Counted from the first letter of the stretch, positions 50,508-59,942 are shown. The stretch is DNA of 64,000 nucleotides from Pseudomonas fluorescens (GCF_902498195.1 NZ_CABVIY010000004.1:434001-498000); one strand, 5' to 3'. The notes: generated by a model from the letters alone, not told the origin. Program-made: numbers and translations.

Positions 50508-51299
50508 CTACTCGTGCGAAACATTCGAATGTGTTGCGGGTGGGCGGGGCGCGGAGGCCAGCAGGCGCCTGGTCACGCCCAGCATCGCCACGGACACCGC
50601 CACGCCGAGGGCAAACGCGCTCATCCCCATGCCTGGCAATGCCAGCGCCAGGACGAGGCAGAACGCCGAGAACGAGTACATGCCCGTGGCGGTAGCCCGC
50701 AACAGCACGGCGGTAAAGGCCGGGCCACGGGTCTGTTGCGAGAACACGGCCATGACACTGCCCAGCACCGGGAACACGGCCAGCAGGCCGCTCCAGCGGT
50801 CGCCGACGGTGCTGGCGAGCAAAGTCACGGCCAGGGTCAACAGGGCGCCGGCCACCATGCGCAGCAAGAGTTTGTCGGACTTCGGCGCCGGGCCCGAAAC
50901 GATCGGCTGCACCGACGGGAACAGGTAGGGCGCGGCCAACAGCGCGCTGGCGGCGGCAATCACCGACACCGGCAGCGAGGGCGGAATCAATGACAGCACC
51001 GTGGCGACCACGGCCCACACCGCCAGCGAAACCGTCAGCGCCAGGGGCCATTGCGCCCGTTGGGCGACCTGCGCATAGGTCACGCAGAATGAAATCATCG
51101 CGAACATGGCCGACAGCGCCGCCAGAGCCGATTGGGCGGCAAACCCTTCGCCCTGTTCGATGGCGAGGAAAAACAGAATCGGCCCGACCACCACCGGCAA
51201 CCCCGACAACCAGCCCGCCACACTCGGCCCCCAGCGTTTGCCGGCGAGGGAAATCAGCAGCAGGAAGCCTGGAATTACCAACAGTTTGAGCATTAGCAC
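50508..51299 (-). CDS. Multi-pass inner-membrane protein, function unknown
   Basis: 263 residues with about eight hydrophobic helices in two similar halves (LLVIPGFLLLISLAGKRWGPSVAGWLSGLPVVVGPILFFLAIEQG near the start and LLLRMVAGALLTLAVTLLASTVGDRWSGLLAVFPVLGSVMAVF later). KRWGP...GWLSGLPVV and DRWSGLLAVFPVL suggest internal duplication. No family recognised. GTG 51299 has GGAGG 7 nt upstream; the ATG at 51293 is two codons further and slightly too distant, so the GTG start is favoured. Confidence 0.78.
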   Translation of the reverse strand: MLMLKLLVIPGFLLLISLAGKRWGPSVAGWLSGLPVVVGPILFFLAIEQGEGFAAQSALAALSAMFAMISFCVTYAQVAQRAQWPLALTVSLAVWAVVATVLSLIPPSLPVSVIAAASALLAAPYLFPSVQPIVSGPAPKSDKLLLRMVAGALLTLAVTLLASTVGDRWSGLLAVFPVLGSVMAVFSQQTRGPAFTAVLLRATATGMYSFSAFCLVLALALPGMGMSAFALGVAVSVAMLGVTRRLLASAPRPPATHSNVSHE

Positions 51300-51466
51300 G
51301 CGTCTACCTCCGATCTCTGTAAGGCGGCAACGGTAGCATTGCCCGTGAGGGATTGCTCTACGGATAACCAGTTTTTGTATACAAAATTAATGACGGGTTG
51401 AAATTGTACAAAAGCAGTTTTTACGCATAGGTTTTTAACAGGCATTGCGCAGGAGTCGAACGCACC

Positions 51467-52000
51467 ATGAACGGACAACGCTCACCGCTGCGCCATAGTC
51501 TGTGGCTATTGGCATTGCTGGGTTCCCAGGCCCTGGCCGAATGGCGGGAGGCGTTGCCCGGTGCGCAAATCATTGGCAGCGGCGAGTTCCGCATGTTCGG
51601 TTTTGATGTCTACAACGCACGACTGTGGAGTGCGGGGAGGCCGTTGGTCGATGATCAACCGTTCGCACTGGAGCTGATTTACCAGCGCACGATTTCCCGT
51701 GATGACCTGGTAGAGGCCAGCCTCAAGGAAATCAAGCGCCTGTCCGGTGGCTCGGTCAGTGACGGGCAACTGGCGGCGTGGCAGGCGCAGATGCAGCAAT
51801 CGTTCGTCGATGTGCAGGCGGGGACGCGGCTGACCGGGGTGTACTTGCCGGGGCAGGGCGCACGGTTTTTTGTCGGGCAGCAGTTGCAGCATGAAGTCAA
51901 GGATCCGCAATTCGCTCGCGCCTTCTTCGATATCTGGCTCGATCCACGCACCCGCAGTCCTGAGTTACGCCAACGATTACTCGGGTTCGCCACCCCTTGA
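51467..52000 (+). CDS. Chalcone-isomerase-like periplasmic protein
   Basis: 177 residues with signal peptide ending SQALA. EWREALPGAQIIGSGEFRMFGFDVYNARLWSAGRP and FALELIYQRTISRDDLVEASLKEIKRL match the bacterial chalcone-isomerase-like family (PF16036), which has the fold but no known flavonoid role. GTRLTGVYLPGQGARFFVGQQLQHEVKDPQFARAFFDIWLDPRTRSPELRQRLLG is the conserved C-terminal part. It stands alone, 66 bases before mntH. Confidence 0.87.
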   Translation: MNGQRSPLRHSLWLLALLGSQALAEWREALPGAQIIGSGEFRMFGFDVYNARLWSAGRPLVDDQPFALELIYQRTISRDDLVEASLKEIKRLSGGSVSDGQLAAWQAQMQQSFVDVQAGTRLTGVYLPGQGARFFVGQQLQHEVKDPQFARAFFDIWLDPRTRSPELRQRLLGFATP

Positions 52001-52065
52001 ACACCAGGTATTTACTCCTTGGGCGTGAGCAGCGAACCGTCTAAGCTGCGCCTTCCCACCTGTTG

Positions 52066-53397
52066 ATGGACCTTCGCGTGAAATTCACTCTGCCCAAAGT
52101 CGGCACTGCGCCGTTCTGCCCGCCGGAAGTGGCCGGTACTGTCGCCGTCGATCCCGGCGCGTCATTTTTCAAACGCGTGTTGCGTTTCGCCGGTCCCGGC
52201 TTGCTGGTGTCCATCGGCTACATGGACCCTGGAAACTGGGCGACGGCCATCGAGGCCGGGTCGCGGTTTGGCTACAGCCTGTTGTTCGTGGTGTTGCTGG
52301 CCAGTCTGGCGGGGATGGTGGTGCAGTGTTTGTGCTCGCGCCTGGGCATCGCCACCGGGCGGGACCTGGCGCAGCTGTGCCGGGCGCGCTACAGCACACG
52401 GACGGCGCGCACCCAGTGGGTGCTGGCGGAGATCTCGATCATTGCCACCGACCTCGCCGAAGTGCTCGGCTGTGCCCTGGCGTTCCATTTGCTGCTGGGT
52501 TGCTCGCTGACTTTCGGCATCGCCCTCACGGCCTTCGACACCCTGCTGGTACTGGCCCTGCAGAACCGTGGTTTTCGGCGCCTGGAGGCGATCATGCTGG
52601 TGCTGGTGGGCACCATCGGCGCCTGTTTCTTTGTCGAGCTGTTGTTGATCAAGCCTTACTGGCCCGAGGTGGCGCAAGGCTTCAAGCCGTCGCTGTCAGC
52701 CCTCGCCGACGCGGCGCCGCTGTACCTGGCCATCGGCATTCTCGGCGCCACGGTGATGCCGCATAACCTGTACCTGCACACCTCGATCGTGCAAACGCGG
52801 TTGATCGGCAAGGACCAGGCCAGCAAGGAGGATGCGGTCAAACTGGCGCGCATCGACACCATCGGCTCCCTGGCCCTGGCGCTCATGGTCAACGCGGCGA
52901 TCCTGATCCTCGCCGCCGCCGCGTTTCACAAGACCGGGCATACCGATGTGGTGGACATCCAGGACGCCTATCACTTGCTGGATCCCTTGGTGGGCGGGGC
53001 GCTGGCCAGTGTGCTGTTTGGCGTCGCGTTGCTGGCGTCGGGGCAGAGTTCGACCTTCACCGGCACCATCGCCGGCCAGGTGATCATGGAGGGTTTCCTC
53101 AACCTGCGGCTGCCGTGCTGGCAGCGGCGTTTGATCACCCGTGGGCTGGCGCTGATCCCGGCATTCGTGGGGGTCTGGCTGATGGGCGATGGTGCGGTGG
53201 GCAAGCTGTTGGTGTTGAGCCAGGTGGTGCTGAGCCTGCAATTGCCGTTTGCGCTCTATCCGCTGATTCGCATGACCAATGACCGCAAGCTGATGGGCCC
53301 GTTTGTGAATCGCTGGCCGACGCGGGTGTTGGCGTGGGGGTTGTTTGTGGTGATCAGTGGGGCTAACAGCTGGTTGATCCTGCAGTTTTTGGCTTGA
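52066..53397 (+). CDS. mntH: Nramp-family divalent metal (Mn2+/Fe2+) transporter
   Basis: 443 residues, about 11 TM helices. TM1 carries the metal-binding DPGNWAT (DPGN at 54-57) and TM6 the MPHNLYLH motif, both invariant in Nramp proteins. SGQSSTFTGTIAGQVIMEGFL is the conserved intracellular loop/TM signature. It imports Mn2+ with protons. I start at ATG 52066; GTG 52078 is possible and TTG 52063 less so. Upstream only 66 bases separate it from the chalcone-isomerase-like gene, with no recognisable Mn-responsive element by eye. Confidence 0.92.
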   Translation: MDLRVKFTLPKVGTAPFCPPEVAGTVAVDPGASFFKRVLRFAGPGLLVSIGYMDPGNWATAIEAGSRFGYSLLFVVLLASLAGMVVQCLCSRLGIATGRDLAQLCRARYSTRTARTQWVLAEISIIATDLAEVLGCALAFHLLLGCSLTFGIALTAFDTLLVLALQNRGFRRLEAIMLVLVGTIGACFFVELLLIKPYWPEVAQGFKPSLSALADAAPLYLAIGILGATVMPHNLYLHTSIVQTRLIGKDQASKEDAVKLARIDTIGSLALALMVNAAILILAAAAFHKTGHTDVVDIQDAYHLLDPLVGGALASVLFGVALLASGQSSTFTGTIAGQVIMEGFLNLRLPCWQRRLITRGLALIPAFVGVWLMGDGAVGKLLVLSQVVLSLQLPFALYPLIRMTNDRKLMGPFVNRWPTRVLAWGLFVVISGANSWLILQFLA

Positions 53398-53402
53398 GCC
53401 AT

Positions 53403-53480
53403 TAAAAGATCGCAGCCTGCGGCAGCTCCTACAGAAACACGCTTTCCTGCGTAGGAGCTGCCGCAGGCTGCGATCTGTTG
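53403..53480. repeat. Inverted repeat, GCAGCCTGCGGCAGCTCC family
   Basis: AAAGATCGCAGCCTGCGGCA... and its complement enclose a 20-base spacer, between the convergent mntH and LysR genes. Confidence 0.9.
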
Positions 53481-53484
53481 ATCT

Positions 53485-54381
53485 TCAACCCCGGTCAAAG
53501 GCTTGTACCAGGAAATCAACAAACACCCGGGTCTTGGCCGGCATTAGCGTCCGGCTCGGGTAGTACAGCGAAATCGCCCCCGCATCCCCATGCCAGTCCG
53601 GCAACAGTCGCACCAGTTCGCCGCGCTGAATGTTCGGCAGCACATCGGGCAGCACCAGCAGCGTCACGCCCAGGCCAAGGATGGCGGCCTCGCGCATGGC
53701 GGCCGGGTCGTTGAGCACGATGTTTTCGCTCAGGCTGGCCGGCGATTCATTGCCCAGGTCATCGCGCATGACCCACTGGCGAATGCGCCCGGTGCCCGTG
53801 CCGCGCATCACGATACCCCGCAGCCCGGCCAGTTCAGCGGGGGTGGCGGGGGCAGTCACAGTCGCCAGATAGGCCGGTGAAACGACGGCTACCACCTGGG
53901 CCGGCGCCAGGGTCCGGGAAACGACCCCAGGCGTCAGGTCGAAGCCACCGCCAATGGCGGCGTCATAACCTTCGGCAATCAGGTCCACGGCGCGGTTTTC
54001 GAAATGCCATTCGGGGCGGATCAGTGGGTAGCGCGCCAGGAATTGCGGCAGCAACGGCAGGATATGGCCGATGCCGAAAGTGGGCGCCAGGCTGACCTTG
54101 AGCACACCCGCAGGCTCGCCTTTATCGGTGGTGACCGCGTTGATCGCCGCTTGCAGCGCCTGCAGATTGCCGCCAATGCTGGCCAGGAAGCGTTCCCCAG
54201 CTTCGGTCAGGGACAGCTTGCGGGTCGAGCGCTGGAACAGGCGCACGCCGATGTTGCGCTCCAGGGTCGCCACATTGCGACTGACAGCGGCCGGGGTCAG
54301 GGCGAGCAAACGGGCGGCCGCCGAAAAGCTCCCGGTTTCAGCGCTGCGCACAAAGGATTCGAGGTTGGCGAGGGTTTCCAT
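53485..54381 (-). CDS. LysR-family transcriptional regulator (CrgA-like)
   Basis: 298 residues from ATG 54381. HTH: LANLESFVRSAETGSFSAAARLLALTPAAVSRNVATLERNIGVRLFQRSTRKLSLTEAG, the CrgA/DsdC-like branch. The effector domain ends SLYYPSRTLMPAKTRVFVDFLVQAF. It is divergent from an SDR gene with 113 bases between, and probably controls the SDR-oxidoreductase pair. An in-frame start at 54414 is less likely. Confidence 0.9.
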   Translation of the reverse strand: METLANLESFVRSAETGSFSAAARLLALTPAAVSRNVATLERNIGVRLFQRSTRKLSLTEAGERFLASIGGNLQALQAAINAVTTDKGEPAGVLKVSLAPTFGIGHILPLLPQFLARYPLIRPEWHFENRAVDLIAEGYDAAIGGGFDLTPGVVSRTLAPAQVVAVVSPAYLATVTAPATPAELAGLRGIVMRGTGTGRIRQWVMRDDLGNESPASLSENIVLNDPAAMREAAILGLGVTLLVLPDVLPNIQRGELVRLLPDWHGDAGAISLYYPSRTLMPAKTRVFVDFLVQAFDRG

Positions 54382-54494
54382 GGCAGATACCTGATAACAA
54401 GGCTTGAAAATCATTCAAGCCATTACCCGCTAATCAATTGCTAATGGCAAGGGCAGTATTCACTCCGTCCCCAACCCACGGAGTGAAAACATCC

Positions 54495-55247
54495 ATGAGC
54501 ACTTCCCCTCTTCCTCTTGCCGGCAAAACCGCACTGGTGACCGGCGGTTCCCGTTCCATTGGCGCGGCGATTGCCAGGCGCCTGGCGGCCGACGGCGCCA
54601 ACGTGGTGCTGACCTTCAGCGCGTCGCCGGATAAAGCCTTCGAGGTGGTGCAGAGCATCGAAGCCGCTGGCGGCCGTGCCCTGGCGATTGCCGCCGATGC
54701 CGGTGACCCGGTCGCGGTGCGTGCAGCGGTCACTCGCACCCTTGAAGCGTTCGGCAGCCTCGACATTCTGGTCAACAACGCCGGCATCGCCCTCGGCGGG
54801 CCGATTGAGGACATCAGCTTCGACGACTACCAACGCATGATCGCGGTCAACGTCACCGGAGTGTTTGTCGCCACCCAGGAAGCGGCTCGCACCATGAAAA
54901 CGGGTGGCCGGATCATCCACATCGGTTCGTCGATGACCCATTACGCCGCGTTCCCCACCGCATCGCTCTACACCTTGACCAAGGGTGCCATCGCCGGTTT
55001 CAACCGCAGCCTGGCCCGTGATCTGGGACCCAAGGGCATCACCGTCAATACCGTTCATCCCGGCCCGACCGACACCGACATGAATCCGGACGGCGGCCCG
55101 GTCAGCGAAATCGTCGGCCCCGGCATCGCCGTCGGCCGTTACGGCAAACCCGAAGACATTGCCAGCGTCGTGGCCTTCCTGGCCAGCCCTGGCGCGGCGT
55201 TTGTCACCGCTGCCGACATCATTGCCGACGGCGGCTTCACAGCCTGA
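54495..55247 (+). CDS. Short-chain dehydrogenase/reductase (3-oxoacyl-ACP reductase-like)
   Basis: 250 residues, classical SDR. TGGSRSIG at 16-23 binds NADP(H), NNAG is intact, and the active site reads IGSSMTHYAAFPTASLYTLTKGAIAG with Ser, Tyr and Lys of YxxxK. NTVHPGPTDTDMNPDGG and a C-terminal ITAADIIADGGF-like end complete the family pattern. The substrate is unknown. ATG 54495 is used; the longer frame from 54438 has no ribosome-binding site. It is followed after 19 bases by the F420-type oxidoreductase. Confidence 0.9.
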   Translation: MSTSPLPLAGKTALVTGGSRSIGAAIARRLAADGANVVLTFSASPDKAFEVVQSIEAAGGRALAIAADAGDPVAVRAAVTRTLEAFGSLDILVNNAGIALGGPIEDISFDDYQRMIAVNVTGVFVATQEAARTMKTGGRIIHIGSSMTHYAAFPTASLYTLTKGAIAGFNRSLARDLGPKGITVNTVHPGPTDTDMNPDGGPVSEIVGPGIAVGRYGKPEDIASVVAFLASPGAAFVTAADIIADGGFTA

Positions 55248-55266
55248 TCAACCAGAGGACATCAGC

Positions 55267-55869
55267 ATGAGCAGCATTGGAATCATTGGCGCCGGGGCTA
55301 TCGGCGCAGCCTTCGCCCGGGCCCTGTCACGTCAAGGCATCGAAGTGGTCATTGCCAACAGTCGCGGCCCCGACTCCCTGGCTGATCTGGTCGCGCAGCT
55401 CGGGCCGACCGCACGCGCCGGCACCCGCGAAGAAGCGGCCGCGCAAGCCGTTGTGCTGGTCGCGGTGAACTGGTCGAAGTTGCCGACGGCGCTGGCCGGC
55501 CTGCCTGATTTCGCCGGACGTATCGTGATCGATGCCAACAATCCGATCGAGGCACCGTTGTTCAAGGCGGTGGATTTGCAGGGCCGTGTGTCCAGCGAAG
55601 TGTTTGCCGAGTGGGTGCCTGGGGCGCGGGTGGTGAAGGCGTTCAATCACCTTCAAGCGTCTCTGGTCGAGGGCGATCCGGCGGCGGAGGGCGGGCGCAG
55701 GGTGCTGTTTTTCTCGGGCGATTCGGCACAAGCCAAGGTCGAGGTGGCTGCGTTGATCGAGCGCCTGGGGTTCTTTGGGGTTGACCTGGGGTCTTTGAGT
55801 GTCGGCGGGCGACTGGCGCAGTTTCCGGGCGGGCCGCTGCCGACGTTGAATCTGGTGAAATTCGGCTGA
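55267..55869 (+). CDS. NADPH-dependent F420-reductase-type oxidoreductase (NAD-binding domain protein)
   Basis: 200 residues from ATG 55267. SIGIIGAGAIGAAFARAL is the dinucleotide site, VVIANSRGPDSLADLV gives the NADP-preferring NSR end, and VIDANNPIEAPLF with VVKAFNHLQASL matches PF03807/COG2085 proteins. Such enzymes in Pseudomonas do not imply F420; the likely cofactor is NADPH. It is co-transcribed with the SDR gene and probably under the divergent LysR. Confidence 0.87.
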   Translation: MSSIGIIGAGAIGAAFARALSRQGIEVVIANSRGPDSLADLVAQLGPTARAGTREEAAAQAVVLVAVNWSKLPTALAGLPDFAGRIVIDANNPIEAPLFKAVDLQGRVSSEVFAEWVPGARVVKAFNHLQASLVEGDPAAEGGRRVLFFSGDSAQAKVEVAALIERLGFFGVDLGSLSVGGRLAQFPGGPLPTLNLVKFG

Positions 55870-55892
55870 AGAAATCGGCCGCCGTTCCCTGT

Positions 55893-55977
55893 GTAGGAGC
55901 TGCCGCAGGCTGCGATCTTTTGATCTTGCTTTTGAAGGTCAAGATCAAAAGATCGCAGCCTGCGGCAGCTCCTACAG
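55893..55977. repeat. Inverted repeat, GCAGCCTGCGGCAGCTCC family
   Basis: TAGGAGCTGCCGCAGGCTGC extended through GATCTTTTGATCTTG and mirrored by CAAGATCAAAAGATC..., giving arms of about 37 bases. Between convergent genes. Confidence 0.92.
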
Positions 55978-56071
55978 GGTTGTTTCAGAGACCCGGTGCG
56001 ACGTGAATCGCACCGGGATGTTGCCAGACTGCGCGGCTCTTCGTGGGTCCCCGCGCAGGCTGTTGAACGCT

Positions 56072-57253
56072 TTAAGCCCGTTCGATCGCCAATGCCACGC
56101 CCTGGCCGCCACCGATGCACAGGGTGGCGAGGCCTTTCTTGGCGTCGCGCTTGATCATTTCATGCAGCAGGGTCACCAGCACGCGGCAACCCGAGGCACC
56201 GATGGGGTGACCGAGGGCGATGGCACCGCCATTGACGTTGACCTTGTTCAAGTCCCATTCCAGGTCCTTGGCCACGGCCAGCGATTGTGCGGCGAAGGCT
56301 TCGTTGGCTTCGATCAGGTCCAGCTGGTCGATGGACCAGCCGGCCTTGTCCAGGCAGCGGCGGGTGGCCGATACCGGGCCGATGCCCATGATCGCCGGGT
56401 CCACGCCCGCGTTGGCGTAGGCGGCGATTTTCGCCAGTACCGGCAGGCCCAGGGCCTTGGCTTTTTCGGCGCTCATCAGGATCACGGCGGCGGCGCCGTC
56501 GTTGAGCGACGAAGCGTTGCCGGCGGTCACCGAACCGTCCTTCTTGAAGGCGGCCTTGAGCTTGCCCAGGGACTCGGCGGTGGTGCCGGCCCGTGGCTGC
56601 TCGTCGGTGGCGAAGGACAGCGGATCGCCCTTGCGCTGCGGGATCAGGATCGGCGTGATCTCATCGGCAAAACGCCCGGCTTCGATGGCGGCCGTGGCTT
56701 TCTGCTGCGAGGCGGCAGCGAAGGCATCCTGCTGCTCGCGGCTCAGGCTGTATTTCTCGGCCAGGTTCTCGGCGGTGATGCCCATGTGGTAATCGTTGAA
56801 CGCGTCCCACAGGCCGTCGCTGATCATGGTGTCGACGATTTGCGCGTGACCCATGCGCAGGCCGGTGCGGGCACCGGGCATGACGTAGTTGGCCAGGCTC
56901 ATGTTTTCCTGGCCGCCGGCGATGATCACCTCGGCATCGCCGCAGCGAATCGCCTGGGCGCCCAGGTGCAGGGCCTTGAGGCCCGAGCCGCAGACCTTGT
57001 TCAGGGTCATGGCGGGTACGGCGAAGGGCAGGCCGGCCTTGATCGACGCCTGGCGCGCAGGGTTCTGCCCGGCGCCGGCGGTCAATACCTGGCCCATGAT
57101 CACTTCATCGACTTGCGCAGGGTCCAGGCCGGTTTGCGCCAGCAGCTGACGGATCACCGCCGCGCCCAGGTCAACCGCGGACACATTGGCCAGGGAACCC
57201 TGGAAACTGCCGATCGCGGTGCGCGTGGCGGCAACAATGACGACTTCTTGCAT
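56072..57253 (-). CDS. atoB: Acetyl-CoA C-acetyltransferase (thiolase)
   Basis: 393 residues, normal thiolase length. The nucleophile is C88 in NKVCGSGLKA. NVNGGAIALGHPIGASG holds the catalytic His, and LCIGGGQGVALAIE the second catalytic Cys. It interconverts two acetyl-CoA and acetoacetyl-CoA. Its ATG lies 11 bases after the stop of the CoA-transferase B gene, so the three genes form one operon for acetoacetate/ketone-body use. The ATG at 57253 is chosen over the in-frame 57268, which overlaps the upstream gene. Confidence 0.92.
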   Translation of the reverse strand: MQEVVIVAATRTAIGSFQGSLANVSAVDLGAAVIRQLLAQTGLDPAQVDEVIMGQVLTAGAGQNPARQASIKAGLPFAVPAMTLNKVCGSGLKALHLGAQAIRCGDAEVIIAGGQENMSLANYVMPGARTGLRMGHAQIVDTMISDGLWDAFNDYHMGITAENLAEKYSLSREQQDAFAAASQQKATAAIEAGRFADEITPILIPQRKGDPLSFATDEQPRAGTTAESLGKLKAAFKKDGSVTAGNASSLNDGAAAVILMSAEKAKALGLPVLAKIAAYANAGVDPAIMGIGPVSATRRCLDKAGWSIDQLDLIEANEAFAAQSLAVAKDLEWDLNKVNVNGGAIALGHPIGASGCRVLVTLLHEMIKRDAKKGLATLCIGGGQGVALAIERA

Positions 57254-57264
57254 GGAATGATTCC

Positions 57265-57930
57265 TCACTGGGCAGCGAACTGCATTTCCGGAACGTGGTC
57301 CGGCACGATCAGTTTACCGGCGGTTTTGGCGACGATCTCTTCGACGCTGACGCCCGGCGCACGCTCTTTGAGAATGAACGCGCCGTTTTCGATCTCCAGG
57401 TAGGCCAGGTCGGTCAGTACGCGCTTGATGCAACCGGCGCCGGTCAGCGGCAGGCTGCATTGGGACAGGAGCTTGGACTCACCGTCCTTGGACGCGTGGG
57501 TCATGATCACGATGATGTTGTCTGCACCGGCCACCAGGTCCATGGCGCCGCCCATGCCCTTGACCAGCTTGCCGGGGATCATCCACGAGGCGATGTTGCC
57601 TTGCACGTCGACTTCGAAAGCGCCGAGCACGGTCAGGTCGACATGGCCGCCGCGGATCATTGCGAAGGACTCGGCCGAGGAGAAGATCGACGCGCCGATG
57701 CGCGCGGTCACGGTTTGCTTGCCGGCGTTGATCATGTCGGCATCGATGGTTTCTTCAGTCGGAAAAGGACCCATGCCCAGCAGGCCGTTTTCCGACTGCA
57801 GCATGACTTCCATGCCTTCGGGAATGTAGTTGGCGACCAGGGTCGGGATGCCGATGCCCAGGTTCACGTAGAAGCCGTCCTGCATTTCGCGGGCGACGCG
57901 TTGAGCCATTTGTTCGCGGGAAAGTGCCAT
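57265..57930 (-). CDS. scoB: 3-oxoacid CoA-transferase subunit B
   Basis: 221 residues. The catalytic glutamate is E47 in LQSENGLLGMGP. GIGIPTLVANYIPEGM, ESFAMIRGGHVDLTVLGAFEVD and MIPGKLVKGMGGAMDL are all family hallmarks (PF01144). With subunit A it transfers CoA from succinyl-CoA or acetyl-CoA to acetoacetate. It follows subunit A by 36 bases. The atoA label would be equally acceptable if acetate CoA-transferase activity dominates. Confidence 0.92.
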   Translation of the reverse strand: MALSREQMAQRVAREMQDGFYVNLGIGIPTLVANYIPEGMEVMLQSENGLLGMGPFPTEETIDADMINAGKQTVTARIGASIFSSAESFAMIRGGHVDLTVLGAFEVDVQGNIASWMIPGKLVKGMGGAMDLVAGADNIIVIMTHASKDGESKLLSQCSLPLTGAGCIKRVLTDLAYLEIENGAFILKERAPGVSVEEIVAKTAGKLIVPDHVPEMQFAAQ

Positions 57931-57966
57931 TGTTGTTATTCCTTCATTCGGTCCGGGGGCAGGGGA

Positions 57967-58665
57967 TCACTTACGCACGGTGCGCTGTTCGATGCGCTTC
58001 TCGAACGTGCCGCAGATGATCCGGTCGACGTAGATGCCAGGGGTGTGGATCTGCGCCGGGTCCAGCTCGCCGGGTTCGACGATTTCTTCGACTTCGACCA
58101 CGGTGATCTTGCCGGCGGTGGCGGCCAGGGGGTTGAAGTTCTGGGCGGTGTGGCGGTAGATCACGTTACCGAAATGGTCGGCTTTCCAGCCTTTGACGAT
58201 GGCGAAGTCACCGGTGATGGACTCTTCCATCAGGTACTTGCGGCCATGGAACTCGCGTACTTCCTTGCCTTCGGCCACCGGGGTGCCGACGCCGGTTGCA
58301 GTGAAGAACGCCGGGATGCCGGCACCGCCCGCGCGCATTTTTTCGGCGAGGGTGCCTTGCGGGGTCAGGGTGACTTCGATTTCGCCCTTGAGCAGTTGTT
58401 CTTCGAACAGCTTGTTCTCGCCGACGTAGGAGGCCACCACCTTGCTGATCTGGCGGTCGGTCAGCAGCACGCCGAGACCGAAACCGTCGACGCCGCAGTT
58501 GTTGGAGACCACGGTAAGGTCACGCGTGCCCTTGCGCTTGATCTCGGCGATCAGGTTTTCCGGGATGCCGCACAGGCCGAAGCCGCCAGCAATCACGGTC
58601 ATGCCGTCTTCAAGACCTGCCAGAGCTTCCTCGTAGGAACTCACGCGCTTGTCGAAACCTGCCAT
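57967..58665 (-). CDS. scoA: 3-oxoacid CoA-transferase subunit A
   Basis: 232 residues from ATG 58665 (GAGGTG box 3-5 nt upstream). SYEEALAGLEDGMTVIAGGFGLCGIPENLI carries the GGFGLCGIPE motif; VVSNNCGVDGFGLGVLL and AGGAGIPAFFTATGVGT are typical of alpha subunits. First gene of the scoA-scoB-atoB operon, divergent from a LysR gene 272 bases away with an inverted repeat in between. Confidence 0.92.
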   Translation of the reverse strand: MAGFDKRVSSYEEALAGLEDGMTVIAGGFGLCGIPENLIAEIKRKGTRDLTVVSNNCGVDGFGLGVLLTDRQISKVVASYVGENKLFEEQLLKGEIEVTLTPQGTLAEKMRAGGAGIPAFFTATGVGTPVAEGKEVREFHGRKYLMEESITGDFAIVKGWKADHFGNVIYRHTAQNFNPLAATAGKITVVEVEEIVEPGELDPAQIHTPGIYVDRIICGTFEKRIEQRTVRK

Positions 58666-58782
58666 ATGCACCTCTTTTATTCTTTGTGGGCGGCTGGCTA
58701 GCCGTATGGATGGAGTGTCGCGCCGGCGTATTTATTTGTTAAGTTGATTTTTAAGGTCGATTGATTGGTAATACTCAACAAT

Positions 58783-58887
58783 CCGTAGGACCTGCCGCAG
58801 GCTGCGATCTTTTGATCTTGATCTTCTGCAATCTCGACAATGCCAAAAACAAAATCAAAAGATCGCAGCCTGCGGCAGCTCCTACGG
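58783..58887. repeat. Inverted repeat, GCAGCCTGCGGCAGCTCC family, in a divergent promoter gap
   Basis: CCGTAGGACCTGCCGCAGGC... faces ...GCCTGCGGCAGCTCCTACGG around a long spacer. Unusually for this family it lies between divergent genes (scoA and LysR), so it may sit within their control region. Confidence 0.88.
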
Positions 58888-58936
58888 TAAGTCTGTGTGA
58901 TGTCGAATCAATGTAGTTACCCTGGAGGGGCCGTGA

Positions 58937-59839
58937 ATGACCGTCAAGCAGATCCGCGCCTTCCTGGCCGTTGCCCAAAGCCTGAGTTTCGCCGTGGCCT
59001 GCGAGCGCCTGCACCTGTCGCAATCAGCCCTGAGCCTGACCATCAAGGCGCTGGAAGAAGGCCTGGGCGGACGCCTGTTCACCCGCAACACCCGCAACGT
59101 GGCGCTGACCGCCGAGGGCGAGTCCCTGGTGCCCCTGGCGCGCCGCCTGATCGCTGACTGGGACAACGCCGAGGACGAACTGCGCCAGCGTTTCACCCTG
59201 CAGCGCGGCCGCGTGACCCTGGCGGCCATGCCGTCGTTTGCCGGTAACCTGCTGCCACCGATCCTCAAGACCTTCCGCGCCCGGTATCCGAAAGTCAACG
59301 TCACCGTTAACGATGTGATCAACGAACAGGTGCTGGAAATGGTTCGCGACCGCCAGGTGGAACTGGGGGTGGCGTTCGAGCCGACGCAGAATTCGTCGCT
59401 GCAATTCACCCCGTTGTACATCGACCGGTTCGTGGCGGTGGTGCCCCATGACTCGGCGCTGGTCGAGCGCGATCACATCGACTGGCAGACGCTGCTGATG
59501 GAACCGTTCATCACCCTGCAACGCCCATCCACCGTGCGGGTGATGCTCGAGGAGCATTTGCAGGCCCGGGGCATGAAGTTGCCGGTGGAGTTCGAAAGCC
59601 ATCAACTGGCGACCGTGGGGCGCATGGTCGCCAGCGGCTTGGGCGTCAGCGCCGTACCGGCCTTGTGCGCCGGGCAGATGCGCGAGCTGGGCGCGCACTG
59701 CATCACCCTGAGCGACCCGGTGGTGGAACGGGCCATCGGCGTGCTGACCTTGCCCGGGGGAGAGCTGTCGGCGGCGGCGCAGGCGTTGTTTGATGTGCTG
59801 AAAGAAGAGAACTTCGGGCAGCAACTGTCTTCGCGGTGA
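58937..59839 (+). CDS. LysR-family transcriptional regulator, probable regulator of scoAB-atoB
   Basis: 300 residues: MTVKQIRAFLAVAQSLSFAVACERLHLSQSALSLTIKALEEGLGGRLFTRNTRNVALTAEG is the HTH, and LAAMPSFAGNLLPPILKTFRARYPKVNVTV begins the effector domain. ATG 58937 follows GGAGG by 7-8 nt. Its divergent placement from the ketone-body operon is the standard LysR arrangement; the coinducer may be a ketone body or CoA ester, which is inference. Confidence 0.9.
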   Translation: MTVKQIRAFLAVAQSLSFAVACERLHLSQSALSLTIKALEEGLGGRLFTRNTRNVALTAEGESLVPLARRLIADWDNAEDELRQRFTLQRGRVTLAAMPSFAGNLLPPILKTFRARYPKVNVTVNDVINEQVLEMVRDRQVELGVAFEPTQNSSLQFTPLYIDRFVAVVPHDSALVERDHIDWQTLLMEPFITLQRPSTVRVMLEEHLQARGMKLPVEFESHQLATVGRMVASGLGVSAVPALCAGQMRELGAHCITLSDPVVERAIGVLTLPGGELSAAAQALFDVLKEENFGQQLSSR

Positions 59840-59853
59840 TACACAAAACCAAA

Positions 59854-59942
59854 TGTGGGAGCGGGCTTGCTCGCGAAAGCGGCGTGCCAGTCAATAGGGT
59901 TGTCGACTGACGCACCGCTTTCGCGAGCAAGCCCGCTCCCAC
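59854..59942. repeat. REP pair, GCGGGCTTGCTCGCGAA family
   Basis: Inverted REPs around a 35-base spacer, between the convergent LysR and Sir2 genes. Confidence 0.92.

Noticed and set aside
53485..55869. F420-dependent metabolism from the F420-reductase-like gene
   Set aside because: The family name is broad; no F420 biosynthesis genes are visible and pseudomonads normally lack F420.
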